Shown here: one piece after another, positions 28,636-39,130 of the stretch
How the letters are laid out: every line of letters starts with the position of its first letter
Position numbering within the stretch: position 1 is the first letter of the stretch
Assembly (NCBI GenBank): GCA_029931535.1
Contig: JAQPZY010001625.1
Span: 5,927,524-5,991,523 of the forward strand
Direction: 5' to 3'
Origin: Margaritifera margaritifera
Taxonomy: Eukaryota; Mollusca; Bivalvia; Unionida; Margaritiferidae
Length of the DNA: 64,000 nt
The notes under the pieces: generated by a model
What the model was told of the DNA's origin: nothing
Databases searched by the model: none
Seen by the model: the letters and a program-made list of their open reading frames with translations, nothing else
Made by a program: the position numbers and the translations under genes

Positions 28636-29038
28636 GGAATTAGGTGAATACGCATTTAGATTAGCATCACACTGATGCCAGTTATGTCGAAATGCACATG
28701 CTCGATTGACACGTTTTGGTCCAGAAAATCAAACAGCAATAGCAGAAATGGTAGGGAGGAGGCATTGGCTAGCGGCAACCACAGAATTCATTATTTCATT
28801 CAGTTTCATCAATGATACGACCATCCCATTTTTGATCGATTTAAATATTAAAAGCATAATACGGGCACTTTGATTCTGCTTGTATGGCCGCCATCTAAAA
28901 TACCTTATTTCAAAGGTCAGCGAGGCTTACATATGATAATCTTGATGTGTTCTTGCTGTTGTTCTGTTGTTTATCTGTGCTTGATGAGTAATGCATGTTG
29001 CCCGGGCAAAACGTGTCCCTTATATAAAATTTGGCTTA
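28636..29038. other. intergenic, no gene seen
   Basis: The plus frame at 28870-29133 runs into the AT array and shows no domain. Confidence 0.4.

Positions 29039-29113
<75 letters not shown>
29039..29113. repeat. AT microsatellite
   Basis: About 37 AT dinucleotides. Confidence 0.95.
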
Positions 29114-29116
<3 letters not shown>

Positions 29117-29957
29117 CTCTCCTGACACTTTAGTTCACATGAGCATGCGCAGCACCAAGGTTTGGTTCCACTCCACAATTCTCTGACAACGTCGTGGCCT
29201 TGAGAATGTTCTTTAAAGTTGAAATACTCACTACCCTGTCGTCCAAACGCCAACTATCTGCATACAGATAAACTATTACCTGTTCAGGGAACACAACAAT
29301 AAGAAAAAAAATTTTAATATAAAAAACAATTAAAACAACCAAAATTAACATAGCAGTAAAAGTACGAAAAATGCAATGCAATTACCAAAAAAAAAAATAA
29401 TGTTCCCACATCCACTCCCATCTCAATCTGAAATAAGGATCTTCCACAGAGTAGACTATATCTGCCAAAAAGAATGCTGCCAGCACTTTCACCAGAAATG
29501 AAAAAAAAAAAAAAAAAACACAAAAAAACAAAACAAACAAATGTTGCAGATCCTATTTGAGCAATCAAGCTTACCATCCAAAACAGTCATTTTGCCCGCT
29601 CTCAGCCAGCTATTATGGGAGAACCACAGTGTTGGATTCAAAATGCATCAGACCAATAAACAGTTGAGTGACCCAGATCACAGACCCACATAGTAATGCC
29701 TAAATGACACTCTATCAAATATTTTATGACAAAGATCAACTAAAAACTATCTGTATTTTATTAGCTCCAAATCTGACAATCTTTATAATATAAGAAAATT
29801 ATCTCTGTGCAATTTTAAAAACTGAAGAATGGAACCAAATGCTAGAACAGAGACTACATCATTACAACAAGCCGACATTACTGCCTTCATGGCTGACGAA
29901 CGTTTCATTATTGTTTGCATAATATGTCAACAATCGTATCAAAATTTTAGCTTTGCT
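29114..29957. other. intergenic, no gene seen
   Basis: AT-rich with A-runs near 29390 and 29500. No supported gene. Confidence 0.4.
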
Positions 29958-30459
29958 ACCCATTCGAATAATAGTATCATTTTTAATGTAGCCCATTCCA
30001 ATAATAGTATCATTTTTAATGTAGCCCATTCCAATAATAGTATCATTTTTAATGTAGCCCATTCCAATAATAGTATCATTTTTAATGTAGCCCATTCCAA
30101 TAATAGTATCATTTTTAATGTAGCCCATTCCAATAATAGTATCATTTTTAATGTAGCCCATTCCAATAATAATATCATTTTTAATGTAGCCCATTCCAAT
30201 AATAGTATCATTTTTAATGTAGCTTATTCCAATAATAGTATCATTTTTAATGTAGCCCATTCCAATAATAGTATCATTTTTAATGTAGCCCATTCCAAAA
30301 ATAGTATCATTTTTAATGTAGCCCATTCCAATAATAGTATCATTTTTAATGTAGCCCATTCCAATAATAGTATCATTTTTAATGTAGCCCATTCGAATAA
30401 TAGTATCATTTCTAATATAGCTCATTCGAATAATAGTATCATTTTTAATGTAGCCCATT
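29958..30459. repeat. 33-bp minisatellite, ~15 copies
   Basis: Tandem copies of a 33-bp unit (CCCATTCCAATAATAGTATC, then ATTTTTAATGTAG). 33 is a multiple of three and the unit has no stop in several frames, so frames of 249 codons (plus, 29829-30578) and 198 codons (minus) are open. Changes between copies are not codon-biased, so this is not called as a protein. Confidence 0.9.
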
Positions 30460-30785
30460 CAACACATATAATTGTAACTTTAAATTTTAAATGTATACAA
30501 ATATTCAAAGTAATGAAGATGAGCTTAATGTTTACTCCACCAACTGTCAGCTTTAAAAACAATTTTACTCTCAAGTGATTGGGAAGTTACCCCGACACTG
30601 GCGTCGAGATACACGGTGTTGGTTTTCGGCGTTCGATTAACAAAGTTTATGTAAGAAAGTAGGGAGAACAAATAAACTATTGGTATTGTATAAATATTGC
30701 AAAACATTACCGATAACAATATATTCCGAACTTTAGTTATACGAACGACCTGATCTTACGACAAGAGGAAATTTAAGCTACAAGT

Positions 30786-31035
30786 AGTATGATAATAGCA
30801 AATTGAGATTTCGGTTACTGAAATAGGTCAAAGACTTCTACACCCCATGACTTTGCCCCAGCATTACACGCGAGTGCACGCGAGCCCGCGATTGTAATCC
30901 ACGTGCAACCCGCGTGCGCCCCCAAGGGAAGTTAGCACGAGGTGCCCCAATATAGCGCGATACGAGGGGAAAGTCATGGGGCATACAAGGCTTTGACCTA
31001 GATCAGTAACCAAACAAACCGCTATTATCATATTA
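30786..31035. repeat. long imperfect inverted repeat at Polinton left edge
   Basis: The left arm (30786-30860: GATAATAGC, CGGTTACTGAAATAGGTCAA, CCCCATGACTTTGCCCC) is the imperfect reverse complement of the right arm (30965-31035: GGGGAAAGTCATGGGG, CTTTGACCTAGATCAGTAAC, GCTATTATC). The ~105-bp centre is GC-rich with many CG dinucleotides (ACGCGAGTGCACGCGAG). A related GC-rich block (CACAAGGGAAATTACCACGA) recurs at 31160-31225 and matches CCCAAGGGAAGTTAGCACGA of the centre. It may be part of the terminal inverted repeat of the neighbouring Polinton or an independent foldback element. Confidence 0.7.
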
Positions 31036-31298
31036 CTGCACGTCTCTGAGAATGCAACATAAACTCCGTCGACGCGACATACACGTACACGACGACATAC
31101 ACGATCATGATTTGCATCAACGCTCGCGTGGTGAGCAAACCGACCACTATTAATGGAATTGTACCGGGATTTATGCACACGCGTGTAATCTGCGTGAGCC
31201 CCACAAGGGAAATTACCACGAGGCGCGTCTGAAGGCATATCAATACAGCTGCTTTGACTGTTGTTATTGATTTGCGGCTCTCTGACCAAAGAAAAATC

Positions 31299-31787
31299 CT
31301 ATTCAAACTCTGTTTCTTCCCGGATTGCATTTACTATGTCTTCTGCCATCCGTTTGCCTTCTTTTCCATATCGTTGTTCTATAAAATACTCTATGAGTTT
31401 TACAATAAAGCGTTCGGATACTGCTGAAATCGTTGCAAGTATTATGAGCTTATTTAATGGCTCTAAAAGATTATCTTCCATTGTTGATATTGTTTTATAT
31501 AGCTTTGATATTTTTAGTTCCATATCATCGAATCCAAGCATCACTGACTTAATACTCTCACTTATGGTTTGTATATCTTTTTTGTTGATTCCAGATGATT
31601 TTATTGACTTAATACTATCAATTATACTCTGTAGATATTTCTGGTTGATACCAGATGTTTTTACAGCTGGGCAATATTTGAGAACATTCCATATCTGATA
31701 TAATTTTGTTGAGCTGATTCCATATATTTCTAGGACTTCTTTTGCAGGAAAAGAATCGTGCAGCTTTTGTATTTCCGAAATAATCTG
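31299..31787 (-). CDS. Polinton accessory protein, helical, no ATG start
   Basis: The minus frame is open for 162 codons from a TAG at 31788-31790 down to the stop at 31299. It reads EIQKLHDSFPAKEVLEIYGI, later NKLIILATISAVSERFIVKL, IEYFIEQRYGKEGKRMAEDI, ending in an acidic tail. The internal motif SGIN appears twice (around SIKSSGINKKDIQ and VKTSGINQKYLQ), suggesting a short duplicated helical unit. There is no ATG at the expected 5' end; the frame may begin with a lost start or continue from a spliced or frameshifted upstream part. It lies 60 bp downstream of the next frame in the same orientation. Function unknown. The plus-strand frames over it are shadows. Confidence 0.55.
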   Translation of the reverse strand, partial: QIISEIQKLHDSFPAKEVLEIYGISSTKLYQIWNVLKYCPAVKTSGINQKYLQSIIDSIKSIKSSGINKKDIQTISESIKSVMLGFDDMELKISKLYKTISTMEDNLLEPLNKLIILATISAVSERFIVKLIEYFIEQRYGKEGKRMAEDIVNAIREETEFE

Positions 31788-31846
31788 CTAAGGAAAGTCT
31801 GCTTATTTTCTTGGGATTTTATACCTTTTTACGTTCCAAAAGGAAA

Positions 31847-32287
31847 TTACTCCTTTGGGGAAGCGGAGCTTTCCGCGAACGTTTTACCAGATGACTTTAT
31901 CTGTGCGCGGAGTCGCCAGTGGTTTTCCATTTCGACCAGCACCATTTCGAACTCACCCATGCTAATCATTTTATCTTCAATGGCCATCGAGTACAGCTGA
32001 ACAATTGTGTTGAGACTACTTTGTGCCGCCGTGAGAAGTTCTGAATAAACACGTATTCGCGAATGTAAACGTAGTGGAATTATTTTACCAGCACCGCCAG
32101 CCACATCAGATGCTATCGATATAGCCCCGACATCAAATCCAACTGGTGTACCTATGATGGTTGCTGTGGTCACAATTCCAACAACACCAAGGCCGACGGT
32201 GGTCGCGGCGGTGATTCCGCAAATTGTACCCACAATAACATACGCGCTTGTATTTTGTAAGTAAAACGGTTTTCTTGGTGATTTCAT
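31847..32287 (-). CDS. Polinton accessory membrane-type protein, 146 residues
   Basis: Intact 146-codon minus frame. Residues ~15-75 are a Gly/Ala/Val/Ile-rich stretch (IVGTICGITAATTVGLGVVG) long enough for two or more membrane-associated segments. Residues ~85-130 are amphipathic helix (NTIVQLYSMAIEDKMISMGE, FEMVLVEMENHW). I recognise this glycine-rich N-terminal plus helical C-terminal arrangement from uncharacterised proteins found next to Polinton genes in cnidarians and molluscs. Function is not known. It is one of the least damaged genes in the element. Confidence 0.6.
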   Translation of the reverse strand: MKSPRKPFYLQNTSAYVIVGTICGITAATTVGLGVVGIVTTATIIGTPVGFDVGAISIASDVAGGAGKIIPLRLHSRIRVYSELLTAAQSSLNTIVQLYSMAIEDKMISMGEFEMVLVEMENHWRLRAQIKSSGKTFAESSASPKE

Positions 32288-32344
32288 CTCGCAGCTGTTG
32301 TTTCGCTTCGATTATTTTATCGCGTCACTAACTTTGAGGGTCCC

Positions 32345-32545
32345 TCACAGTTCTTCTATTAATATTGTCATCGTGGAGACTAATTGTTCGACAGACTGGC
32401 CTCGTTCGGCTGCAATACGTGCACGCACTTCCAACCAAGCACTTTTATTCACTGGTCCAACCGTCATACAATCATAGAAAATATCTTCCGCGGGAATATT
32501 TAAGTCTACGCGATAGTACGTTCCTGGGTTTAGCTCCACGTTCAT
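32345..32545 (-). CDS. small Polinton accessory protein, 66 residues
   Basis: ATG-initiated minus frame starting MNVELNPGTYYRVDLNIPAE and ending STMTILIEEL. Acidic, with a predicted C-terminal helix (AWLEVRARIAAERGQSVEQL). Same orientation and tight spacing as its neighbours. No family recognised; could be a fragment of a larger gene. Confidence 0.45.
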   Translation of the reverse strand: MNVELNPGTYYRVDLNIPAEDIFYDCMTVGPVNKSAWLEVRARIAAERGQSVEQLVSTMTILIEEL

Positions 32546-32668
32546 TTAGAAACACACTGATTACGCCTTTTCTTTATGCCGCTAACAATAGTTTTCGTCA
32601 TAGAACTGTTATCCGGACAAGTGCGTCCTTGTTGAATAACAGTCGAGATCTTTCTCTTCTTTGATGAG

Positions 32669-32987
32669 TCAATGTTTGTTTAACATAATCGATGGGGAAT
32701 GTAACCGGGGTGGATGCGGCGGTTTTTGTCTGTTGTTTTTACCTGCTAATGCTATAATTCCAAGCTGGCCACAAGTTGGTAGTGGTACATCAGGGTGGTC
32801 CCAACTGTCGATTTCTATTTTGCCCTCGCGTAGATTATAATTGAGTGTATATAAGGGTCTGGTAACACCACTCTGAAGCAGATATTCGTCAACAAGTGGA
32901 ACAAAATTGCTATCATCCGCTGTCAGCTGGTCCAACACCACATCGATAAATTCCGCAACATCGTCACCGTGTACAAAATCCATCACG
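32669..32987 (-). CDS. small Polinton accessory protein, ~105 residues
   Basis: The minus frame is open from 33028; the first ATG gives MDFVHGDDVAEFIDVVLDQL at about 32987. It continues with FVPLVDEYLLQSGVTRPLYT and IEIDSWDHPDVPLPTCGQLG and ends with a basic, proline-rich tail. No recognised domain. Its position between the protease and the membrane-type protein places it in the same gene block. Confidence 0.45.
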
Positions 32988-33034
32988 TATATGTTAGTAA
33001 TAAATCTAATCTTAAACACAAACACCAAAGACGG

Positions 33035-33335
33035 TTAAGAACCCTTCAGGACAACGTTCAATGCTTCAAACCGAATTTTATCTCCTGAGACTAATGGTGT
33101 TGATACTGTATGTGTGAACAAGTCTGTAACTTTACAGGTTTTGTCGAGACGTGATATTGGTGACAAAAGACCCAGATGCCGCTGCTCATTTATCAACATT
33201 GACATTTGACCCCACCCACCTTTACTTCCGGTTTTGGTAAACAAGTATGATCCGGACTCACGCACCTTTAAGATGTGACGTTTAAGTCCATCAAAGTCAT
33301 TTTCATTAGATTGGAAAATAAGTAGACTATTTTAT
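33035..33335 (-). pseudogene. Polinton accessory frame lacking a start
   Basis: Open minus frame from a TAA near 33336, reading SLLIFQSNENDFDGLKRHIL, then VRESGSYLFTKTGSKGGWGQ and ending ALNVVLKGS. The first residues have no ATG; the shorter reading from a later codon starts inside the conserved-looking part. Probably a gene that lost its 5' end. Family not recognised. Confidence 0.4.
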
Positions 33336-33405
33336 AAGATTAAGACGTCAGATTTTTACTCTGCATCTTTAGTTAATGCTCCTTGAATTTGGCTCCATGA
33401 AGTTA

Positions 33406-33995
33406 CTACGCGTGGTGGTCAAGGCACCTCTGCGATCTTTGCATCCACGTGTTGTTTTTTTTTATCTCTGTATTGGTGGAATCAACATATTTTTTTAATT
33501 GACGCAACCGGCACGCCAGAGTCTCTGATTCTCTGGTTCTCAGTGATTTCAGACAGTTTTTTTTTACGATGGCGCCTCGCGGCTTTATAATGATATCGTT
33601 GACGTCCACGTTGGATGTTTTAAGTTTTCCAGTTTGATGTGGTGTTGGTGAACGCTCGAGTGCATACAGTGCTTCAACAACAAGATGTCCACATATGGGA
33701 CCGTCCAGCTGTGTTTGCAACGTTTGCGTTGAATAAAACAGCGTTAGTCGTCGAGCGCCCCGGGTTAAGTAATCAACAACTTCAAGTGGCGGTGCAAGCC
33801 CATACGAGTCAAAATATAAAAGATGTTGAGGCGTTACCACGTATGCGACCCAATGTGTTCCAGGTCCTGTTGTTGAATCCAGGTTAAAACGATTCCGGTT
33901 TCCCACGTGCCGGGAATCATGGCTCCGAGTTCATCACGCATAAATACACATCGGAAATGTTTGACTGACTTTTTCATCAGAAGTAAATCAAAATT
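33406..33995 (-). pseudogene. adenain-like cysteine protease (Polinton PRO), one frameshift
   Basis: Homologue of the adenovirus-type maturation protease of Polintons and adintoviruses, which would cleave capsid precursor proteins. Catalytic residues are visible in order: His in GPGTHWVAYV, Asp in LLYFDSYG, and Cys in LDGPICGHLVVEAL with its preceding Gln region (QTLQTQ). The N-terminal segment (FRCVFMRDELG..PGTWETGIV) lies in another frame at about 33915-33975, so one indel separates it from the catalytic core. Length fits the family plus a basic C-terminal extension. The frame 33406-33906 is otherwise open. Function is presumably lost. Confidence 0.8.
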
Positions 33996-34025
33996 GATGG
34001 GCTCTGATGTTCCGATGGCGTCTAA

Positions 34026-34250
34026 CGCAGCTGCTTTTGCAACCGCTGGAGCCGCAAGACAGCCCGAGCCATTGAACAGTTGCCAGCGCAGATTGCACGC
34101 CCAAAGGCGCCCGGGGTTGAAGAGGCAACGGCGCTACCTAAGCATAGGTCAAAGATACCACGGCCTGAAATATGTAATGAGCTAGGCCGCAAAGAGATTG
34201 ATAAGGATGTCGTGAAATTTGCCGCTTCTTTCAAGGCCAACTGGAGATAA
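34026..34250 (+). pseudogene. Polinton gene fragment, basic protein end
   Basis: The plus frame reads KTARAIEQLPAQIARPKAPG, then PEICNELGRKEIDKDVVKFA and ASFKANWR before TAA at 34248. It starts after a TAA at 34023 and has no ATG in this frame, so only a C-terminal piece remains. Basic and Pro/Ala-rich. No family recognised; position next to capsid genes suggests a structural or DNA-binding role, which is inference. Confidence 0.35.
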
Positions 34251-34349
34251 TACGTAACAGAACCATATTAAAAGAAATGTACCGAAGATGTAGCATCGGA
34301 AAATTGAGCTCAGTTGGTATATCAGGAAAAGTTTAAAAAGCATGCGCAA

Positions 34350-34676
34350 TGGTCCAAGAGTGGAAGAAATGTATCGATGATGTTAAAAATGATAAAAGTC
34401 GACTCAGAACACCGCATCTGGAAGAAGTATCTGAGAGACCGCATTTGGAAGAATTCTTTGAAGATATCGGCAAAGCGCAACATTGATTGGGCGACCGCAG
34501 GTCATGAACTCGTGGTGTCAGTTCGCGCGGGTAACTACACACAAGAAGTCATCAATGAGACCGCATCGATGTTTCAGCGGTTACTCACCAACAATATCAT
34601 GGACGCGTTTTGCGCGTTAATGCATGAACTCATTGAAGACATCGAAGACGTATATAACACCGATGATGAATTCTGA
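34350..34676 (+). pseudogene. Polinton helical protein, frameshifted
   Basis: Two frames join here. The first, from ATG near 34350, reads MVQEWKKCIDDVKNDKSRLR and FFEDIGKAQH. The second reads NIDWATAGHELVVSVRAGNY, TQEVINETASMFQRLLTNNI and ends ELIEDIEDVYNTDDEF at 34676. An acidic helical protein upstream of the penton-like gene. No function known. Confidence 0.45.
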
Positions 34677-34744
34677 GACGATTCTTCGATAAATCAATTC
34701 TGCGAAGCAGCGTGTCGTTTCAAATACAACTCCTAGTATCACAT

Positions 34745-35490
34745 CTCATCAACGAAACCTGAATTTTGCGTGGTCATCCCGACGCCAATCACCGCGGGGC
34801 AATTCCGCACACTCGAGATCGCACTAGCATCGTTGCGCGTTTATCGCAGTTGGCCTAATATCCGATTGCAGCCGTTTGGGGGCTTTCCCGCGAATAAATT
34901 GTTCGTGTTTTCTTCAGACGGTTGTGCCACCTGGAATGTTGTTGGACTTGCCATGGGTACGTACGAGATTGAATCAATAAATAACAACATCTGACGGAGG
35001 ATCACATTGGTGATCAGAAGACCCTAACATTTTCATATCCGTACACAAGATCACACTCAACTGTGCCATCGATGAAATCTCCAGAGTAAGCGGTTAATAT
35101 TGCTTAGTCGTCGCTGAGAACAGTTCTTGGTTGGCCTGAAGATTTCCCACAAACCAACGAATTCTGCGTGCATGACCTGCCGGTAGTAGTTACAATTTCG
35201 CGCCAGACATTGTCAGGACCACCACCACGATTCAGGTTAATCTGACCTGTGACGCCATCAGCGACGGTCACCAAGCCTCTGCATCGACAACGCAAGCGTT
35301 GCAGGGTTACATATTGTTCGGGTGCGCCCCGATTGACGCCCCGTGTGATTTGATATCAATTACTCCCGCGGCGCCCGTGTATCTTCCATGCAGCAATCCC
35401 CGGTTGACGTACGTGAACGTGTGAGACCCGTGCATGCTGTTAACGCGAGAAAACAGGAACCGCAAAGGTTCTCGCGGGCCTGGCCTCGCG
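34745..35490 (+). pseudogene. penton-like minor capsid protein remnant (Polinton)
   Basis: Several plus-frame segments resemble the single jelly-roll minor capsid protein of Polintons. The first is open 34770-34994 and contains TLEIALASLRVYRSWPNI and WNVVGLAMGTYEIESIN, matching the family pattern of a W-rich N-terminus followed by a GTYEI..IN motif. A later frame has TTTIQVNLTCDAISDG and DLISITPAAPVYLP, ending LTYVNV before a stop. At least two frameshifts and a stop break the gene. Assignment to penton rests on family knowledge and position beside the major capsid remnant. Confidence 0.55.
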
Positions 35491-35769
35491 CGCTGCACCG
35501 ATCGCTAAACAAGTTGCTATGCATCAAAAACGTTGCTGCGGATCGATTGAAAAATCTGGGATCGCAGGCGTTTCAATCGATTCGAGATCAACTACGACGA
35601 TTAGTGACTCGACAACTAAAAGCGGTTACATTACCATCGACTGCAACAATGCCAGCTCCGGTTAGTAAAATCATTAGTGAAGCCGATTTAGTGATTGCAA
35701 AAATCTGGCAATGGGAAGCGGATTACGGTTGTCTCGCAAAAGGTATATGACAAAACCAAAATGTATAAA

Positions 35770-36722
35770 CAATGGCTCAATTCAAAGAGTATCCGATCCC
35801 GCGTTTGAGATAGACGCGCCTGTGTTATTAGATCGAAGCAAATTACCAATATTACTCGCACAAGGCTAGGAATCCAGACAAGCAAGGGCCAATAGAATTT
35901 CAGGTTTATGACACATCTCGGTATTTTCTTCAGTGTGAGGCATTCTTGGAAGTCCAAGTTAAGCTTGTACAAGTTGATAATAATCCATACGGTGCCAACA
36001 ATTCTCAAACTCGCCCGTTACAGTGATGATTATGCAAGGTCTGCTGGCCCGTCTATGATGTTCGTCAAAGACACAAGCAACCGTCCTGATCAGATCCAGT
36101 ATGTAAGGAGACAACGTCAAAATCCGGCAGGCAACGTTGCTGCACATGTAAAAAAACGCACAAATTAAAGTCAATCCAAACTTCAACGGCGGATTCGTGC
36201 AGCGTCGAGCCCAGCTTAACGCGCGTGGTGAGTTTTCCTGTGCGATTCCACTCTCACACATATTTGGATTTTTCAGGGACTTTCGAAAGGTTGTTTTCAG
36301 GGCCAAACTCACAGTCGTGTTAATCCGAAAGGATAACACCAACGATGCAATTTGGCGTGATAATGCCGTCGCCGCCGATGGCAAAGTTGTGTTATCCAAA
36401 CTTATACTTCGGATGCCATCAATGAGTCCATCAGAGGACATAATGTATGGAGTCTCTCAGAACATCTGCGATTTCATTCTTCGCGATAATCACACACTCG
36501 CACCAAAGCGACGTCCGAGGAGAATTGTCATATCAAATAAGTACCCAACAAGGTATTAGCGCACCACAGCACGTGTTTGCAGCATTTCAAGACCTGGACT
36601 ATCTGGACAACCAACGGGAATGTCAGATAATATTTTCAAATCTGGCAGTGACTAAGATCTCACGGACATCAAACGGTCACCAACAACCAACCAAAAGTAA
36701 TAAATCGGGTGCAATTGAGTGA
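35770..36722 (+). pseudogene. double jelly-roll major capsid protein remnant (Polinton)
   Basis: Segments in three plus frames together follow the Polinton/adintovirus major capsid protein. They are IEFQVYDTSRYF and EAFLEVQVKLVQVDNNPY (35890-35990); QLNARGEFSCAIPLSHIFGF, AKLTVVLIRKDNTNDAIW and VVLSKLILRMPSMSPS (36197-36440); GISAPQHVFAAFQDLD and CQIIFSNLAVTKI (36560-36660). The IPLSHIFGF...F..DFRKV block and the MPS.SPS block are the clearest family marks. Several frameshifts and stops make it non-functional. It is convergent with the polymerase gene. Confidence 0.7.
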
Positions 36723-39130
36723 TGTCATGCTGGGAAATCTGCAAGCCTGTGTGAACATTTTGGTCTCGGTCCAGGTATTTAAAAAAACCGGTGATACACA
36801 CGCGTGACGTGATTGTTGTCAAAGATAAGCAAAATTTTTTCAGTTGGTGCTTGAGATCTTTTACGACCACAACCCAGGGAACCCCTTTTGCTTTCTTGAT
36901 GTTCTTGTCGGATCCAACCACATTAGAGTATATTTAGGGCTGCAGTCCCACGTATTCCTCGATATGCTTGCTCGCGCATTGATCCTTGAATTTCCCCACA
37001 AGTCTTTTGTTGGTGTTGCTGAACAGTGGATGATCTTTAGAATATTCGCTGGTATCAAACTCGCAAGCGAGCGATGCCTTGCCCATGTCCGCGTAGACGT
37101 CATTGGTTTTTACGTGCATTAACAATGAGTCAGTATCTGTGTACAGCATCTTGAGGTTGACGCTGTACCGCAGTTTGACCTTGTCGTAGTAGAACTCGTA
37201 GATGAGTAGTGTAGATTAGTACAGTACTGACGCGCCAACGTCTATAGTCTCTGTCAACTTCAGTTTAGCTTTCTTGCTGTGTACGACAACGAGCCCACCA
37301 TCAAAGATTTTGCGTAACTCAGACGCCGGGTCCGCAATCAGCATGTTGAGTTTGTCTTGCTCGCTGTCCCAGACAAGGTCAACGTGGATTCATCGTTTTG
37401 CCGAATACGGCATTATTCATGAGTTCAAAGAAATCTTTTTCTAACTCATTTGTCGCGACCGTGCGCGGGTCGGAATTAATTTGTTTGTACGGCGCCATCC
37501 AGGCACGCTGGCGAAATCGCAACACGCGGTGAACTTTACACACACGCAGTCTGAGCCGCAAATACAACTGCAGCTTTCGTAAGTTGACTACATAGTTGAG
37601 CTTACGACGCAGCTTTGGGACAAGCTTGACGCATTCTGTAAACTTGCGTCAGAAATCATCCACGATTTCACACTGATATGTTGATAACCACTCACAGAGC
37701 ACTGACAGAGCTTCAGGGGTTAGCGGATAATCATTGTAGGTTTTGTGCACCTCGTCTGGATACTCCAGATCAGCTTCAAAGAAGTACCCGATGTCGCTGC
37801 TATGATCGTACCCTTATATCTGTTTTTGTATATCCACAGTTGTGGGATGGATCCATGTAAAATCTCCTACACGCATGGACTGCATCATTCCCTATTTATA
37901 TAGATTATTGTTGTATTGATATATTATATAACTTTTCTGGATGACTGGGTCATATCCATCTAAGCTCGGGTTGTTTGCACGAGCGTAACGGTGGCTCGCC
38001 ATTGCAATCCCACCACGTATGCTGATCTGTGTCTGTGAGAAGCTCCAGTTCTACTTTTGTTTTTGACAGAAGTGCATCCCATGCCATTTCCGGGGATGAG
38101 AAAAAGTTCGCGGGATCGAGCTTGTACACGCGCATGGCTGTATCACGAAACATCTCGAAGACATCGGCAAACAGTAACACATCCGTGTGCAAATACAGAT
38201 CATAATAGTCGCCATGGTTTTTACAACCAAATGCGGACCAGACATTGTTTGCGTGCGCGTAGTCGATGACGGAAATGCCTTCGCGAGACAGCGACGGATG
38301 GAAGGGCTCGATGGGCGGCTACTGAGTTTCAGTACTCCTGTCCCAGTCGCTCATGTACTCGTAGGGATAGATTCCTTTGCGAGTGAGCAATAGAACCTTC
38401 CATCATCAGCGCCACCGTATCGACGAGTAATCATAAAGCGGTCGTTACCGTTCGCTGCAAAGTTGCTCACGAGTTTGTCCGGGCTGGAATGGAGAAACTG
38501 CGACGAGTAAATGAAATGCAGCTGGCCCAGTCGAAATGTCGTGTTTTTTCCATGTTGTTGGGGATGACGCTTATTGGTGAATTTTTGCAACTCCTTGTAT
38601 GATCAAGCGGCCATCATACCCACGCAGGTTATGAAGCACCACAGGGATTGTTGTTTTACCGGGGTAAATTCGCAACTGTAGATTACATGCTCTGTGTGCG
38701 GCTCCTCTGTACGCACCAGTGATGTGGCAGTGATCGCGAACTTTGGCATCAGTCCCAAAGGAACCATCACAGATCCAGCAATGAGTGGCCGAGGAAAATT
38801 CACGCATGTTATCGTTGGTCATAATCACGTCTGCGGGCGAGGAGAGTTGTTGTTGAATCCATTTCACTGTAACATCAAGCGATTTAATAAACATCTCAAC
38901 CGAATCCTTGCCACGGTACAACATTGGTGGCTCAGTCGCTCCTTCGCATCTGACTATAGTATAGCAAATCCCGCATGGAACTTGTTCAGCCACTTGCGTT
39001 GTATTTGTTTGGTCGTTGGAAATCAAAGCTTTCACAGTCATTCGAAGTCCGCGTAAATAACATACGGGACCTTCATCTGCCGCTGCACCGCGGTGAACTT
39101 CAAAACATTTTTGCCAGGTTCCGGCATAAT
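36720..39130 (-). pseudogene. protein-primed DNA polymerase B (Polinton), decayed
   Basis: Minus-strand remnant of the type-B polymerase used by Polintons to replicate. In order: zinc-binding segment CWICDGSFG..VRDHCHITG and HRACNLQLRI (38.68-38.80 kb); exonuclease motif LHNLRGYDGRLI (38.61-38.65); QFLHSSPDKLVSNFA (38.45-38.49); GISVIDYAHANNVWSAFGCK then DLYLHTDVLLFADVFEMFRD and MAWDALLSKTKVELELLTD (38.03-38.28); KVHRVLRFRQRAWMAPY and FELMNNAVFGKTM (37.39-37.55); palm motif LYTDTDSLL (37.12-37.15). The frame changes at least five times, so the gene is dead. The C-terminus overlaps the end of the convergent capsid remnant. Confidence 0.85.

Larger units (their letters stand above)
31299..39130. 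mobile_element. decayed Polinton/Maverick (adintovirus-like) element
   Basis: A block of GC-richer DNA with the gene set of Polintons. Minus strand: adenain-like protease and at least four accessory frames (31.3-34.0 kb). Plus strand: helical protein, penton-like and double-jelly-roll capsid remnants (34.0-36.7 kb). Minus strand: family B DNA polymerase (36.7-39.1 kb). In intact elements these form a self-synthesising transposon or integrated virus. Here the polymerase and capsid genes carry many frameshifts, and I find neither a retroviral-type integrase nor a GxxGxGK ATPase. The right terminus is replaced by a Penelope-like sequence. The element is a relic, probably truncated. Confidence 0.85.

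Noticed and set aside
29829..30578. 249-codon plus frame with an AHSNNSIIFNV repeat
   Set aside because: Product of a 33-bp minisatellite; opposite and shifted frames are equally open and changes show no codon bias.
30786..31035. Calling the palindrome the proven Polinton terminal inverted repeat
   Set aside because: No partner repeat was seen near 39 kb and the arms face each other within 250 bp, so the link is only positional.
31261..31698. 145-codon plus frame
   Set aside because: Antisense to the longer, better-composed minus frame of the Polinton gene block.
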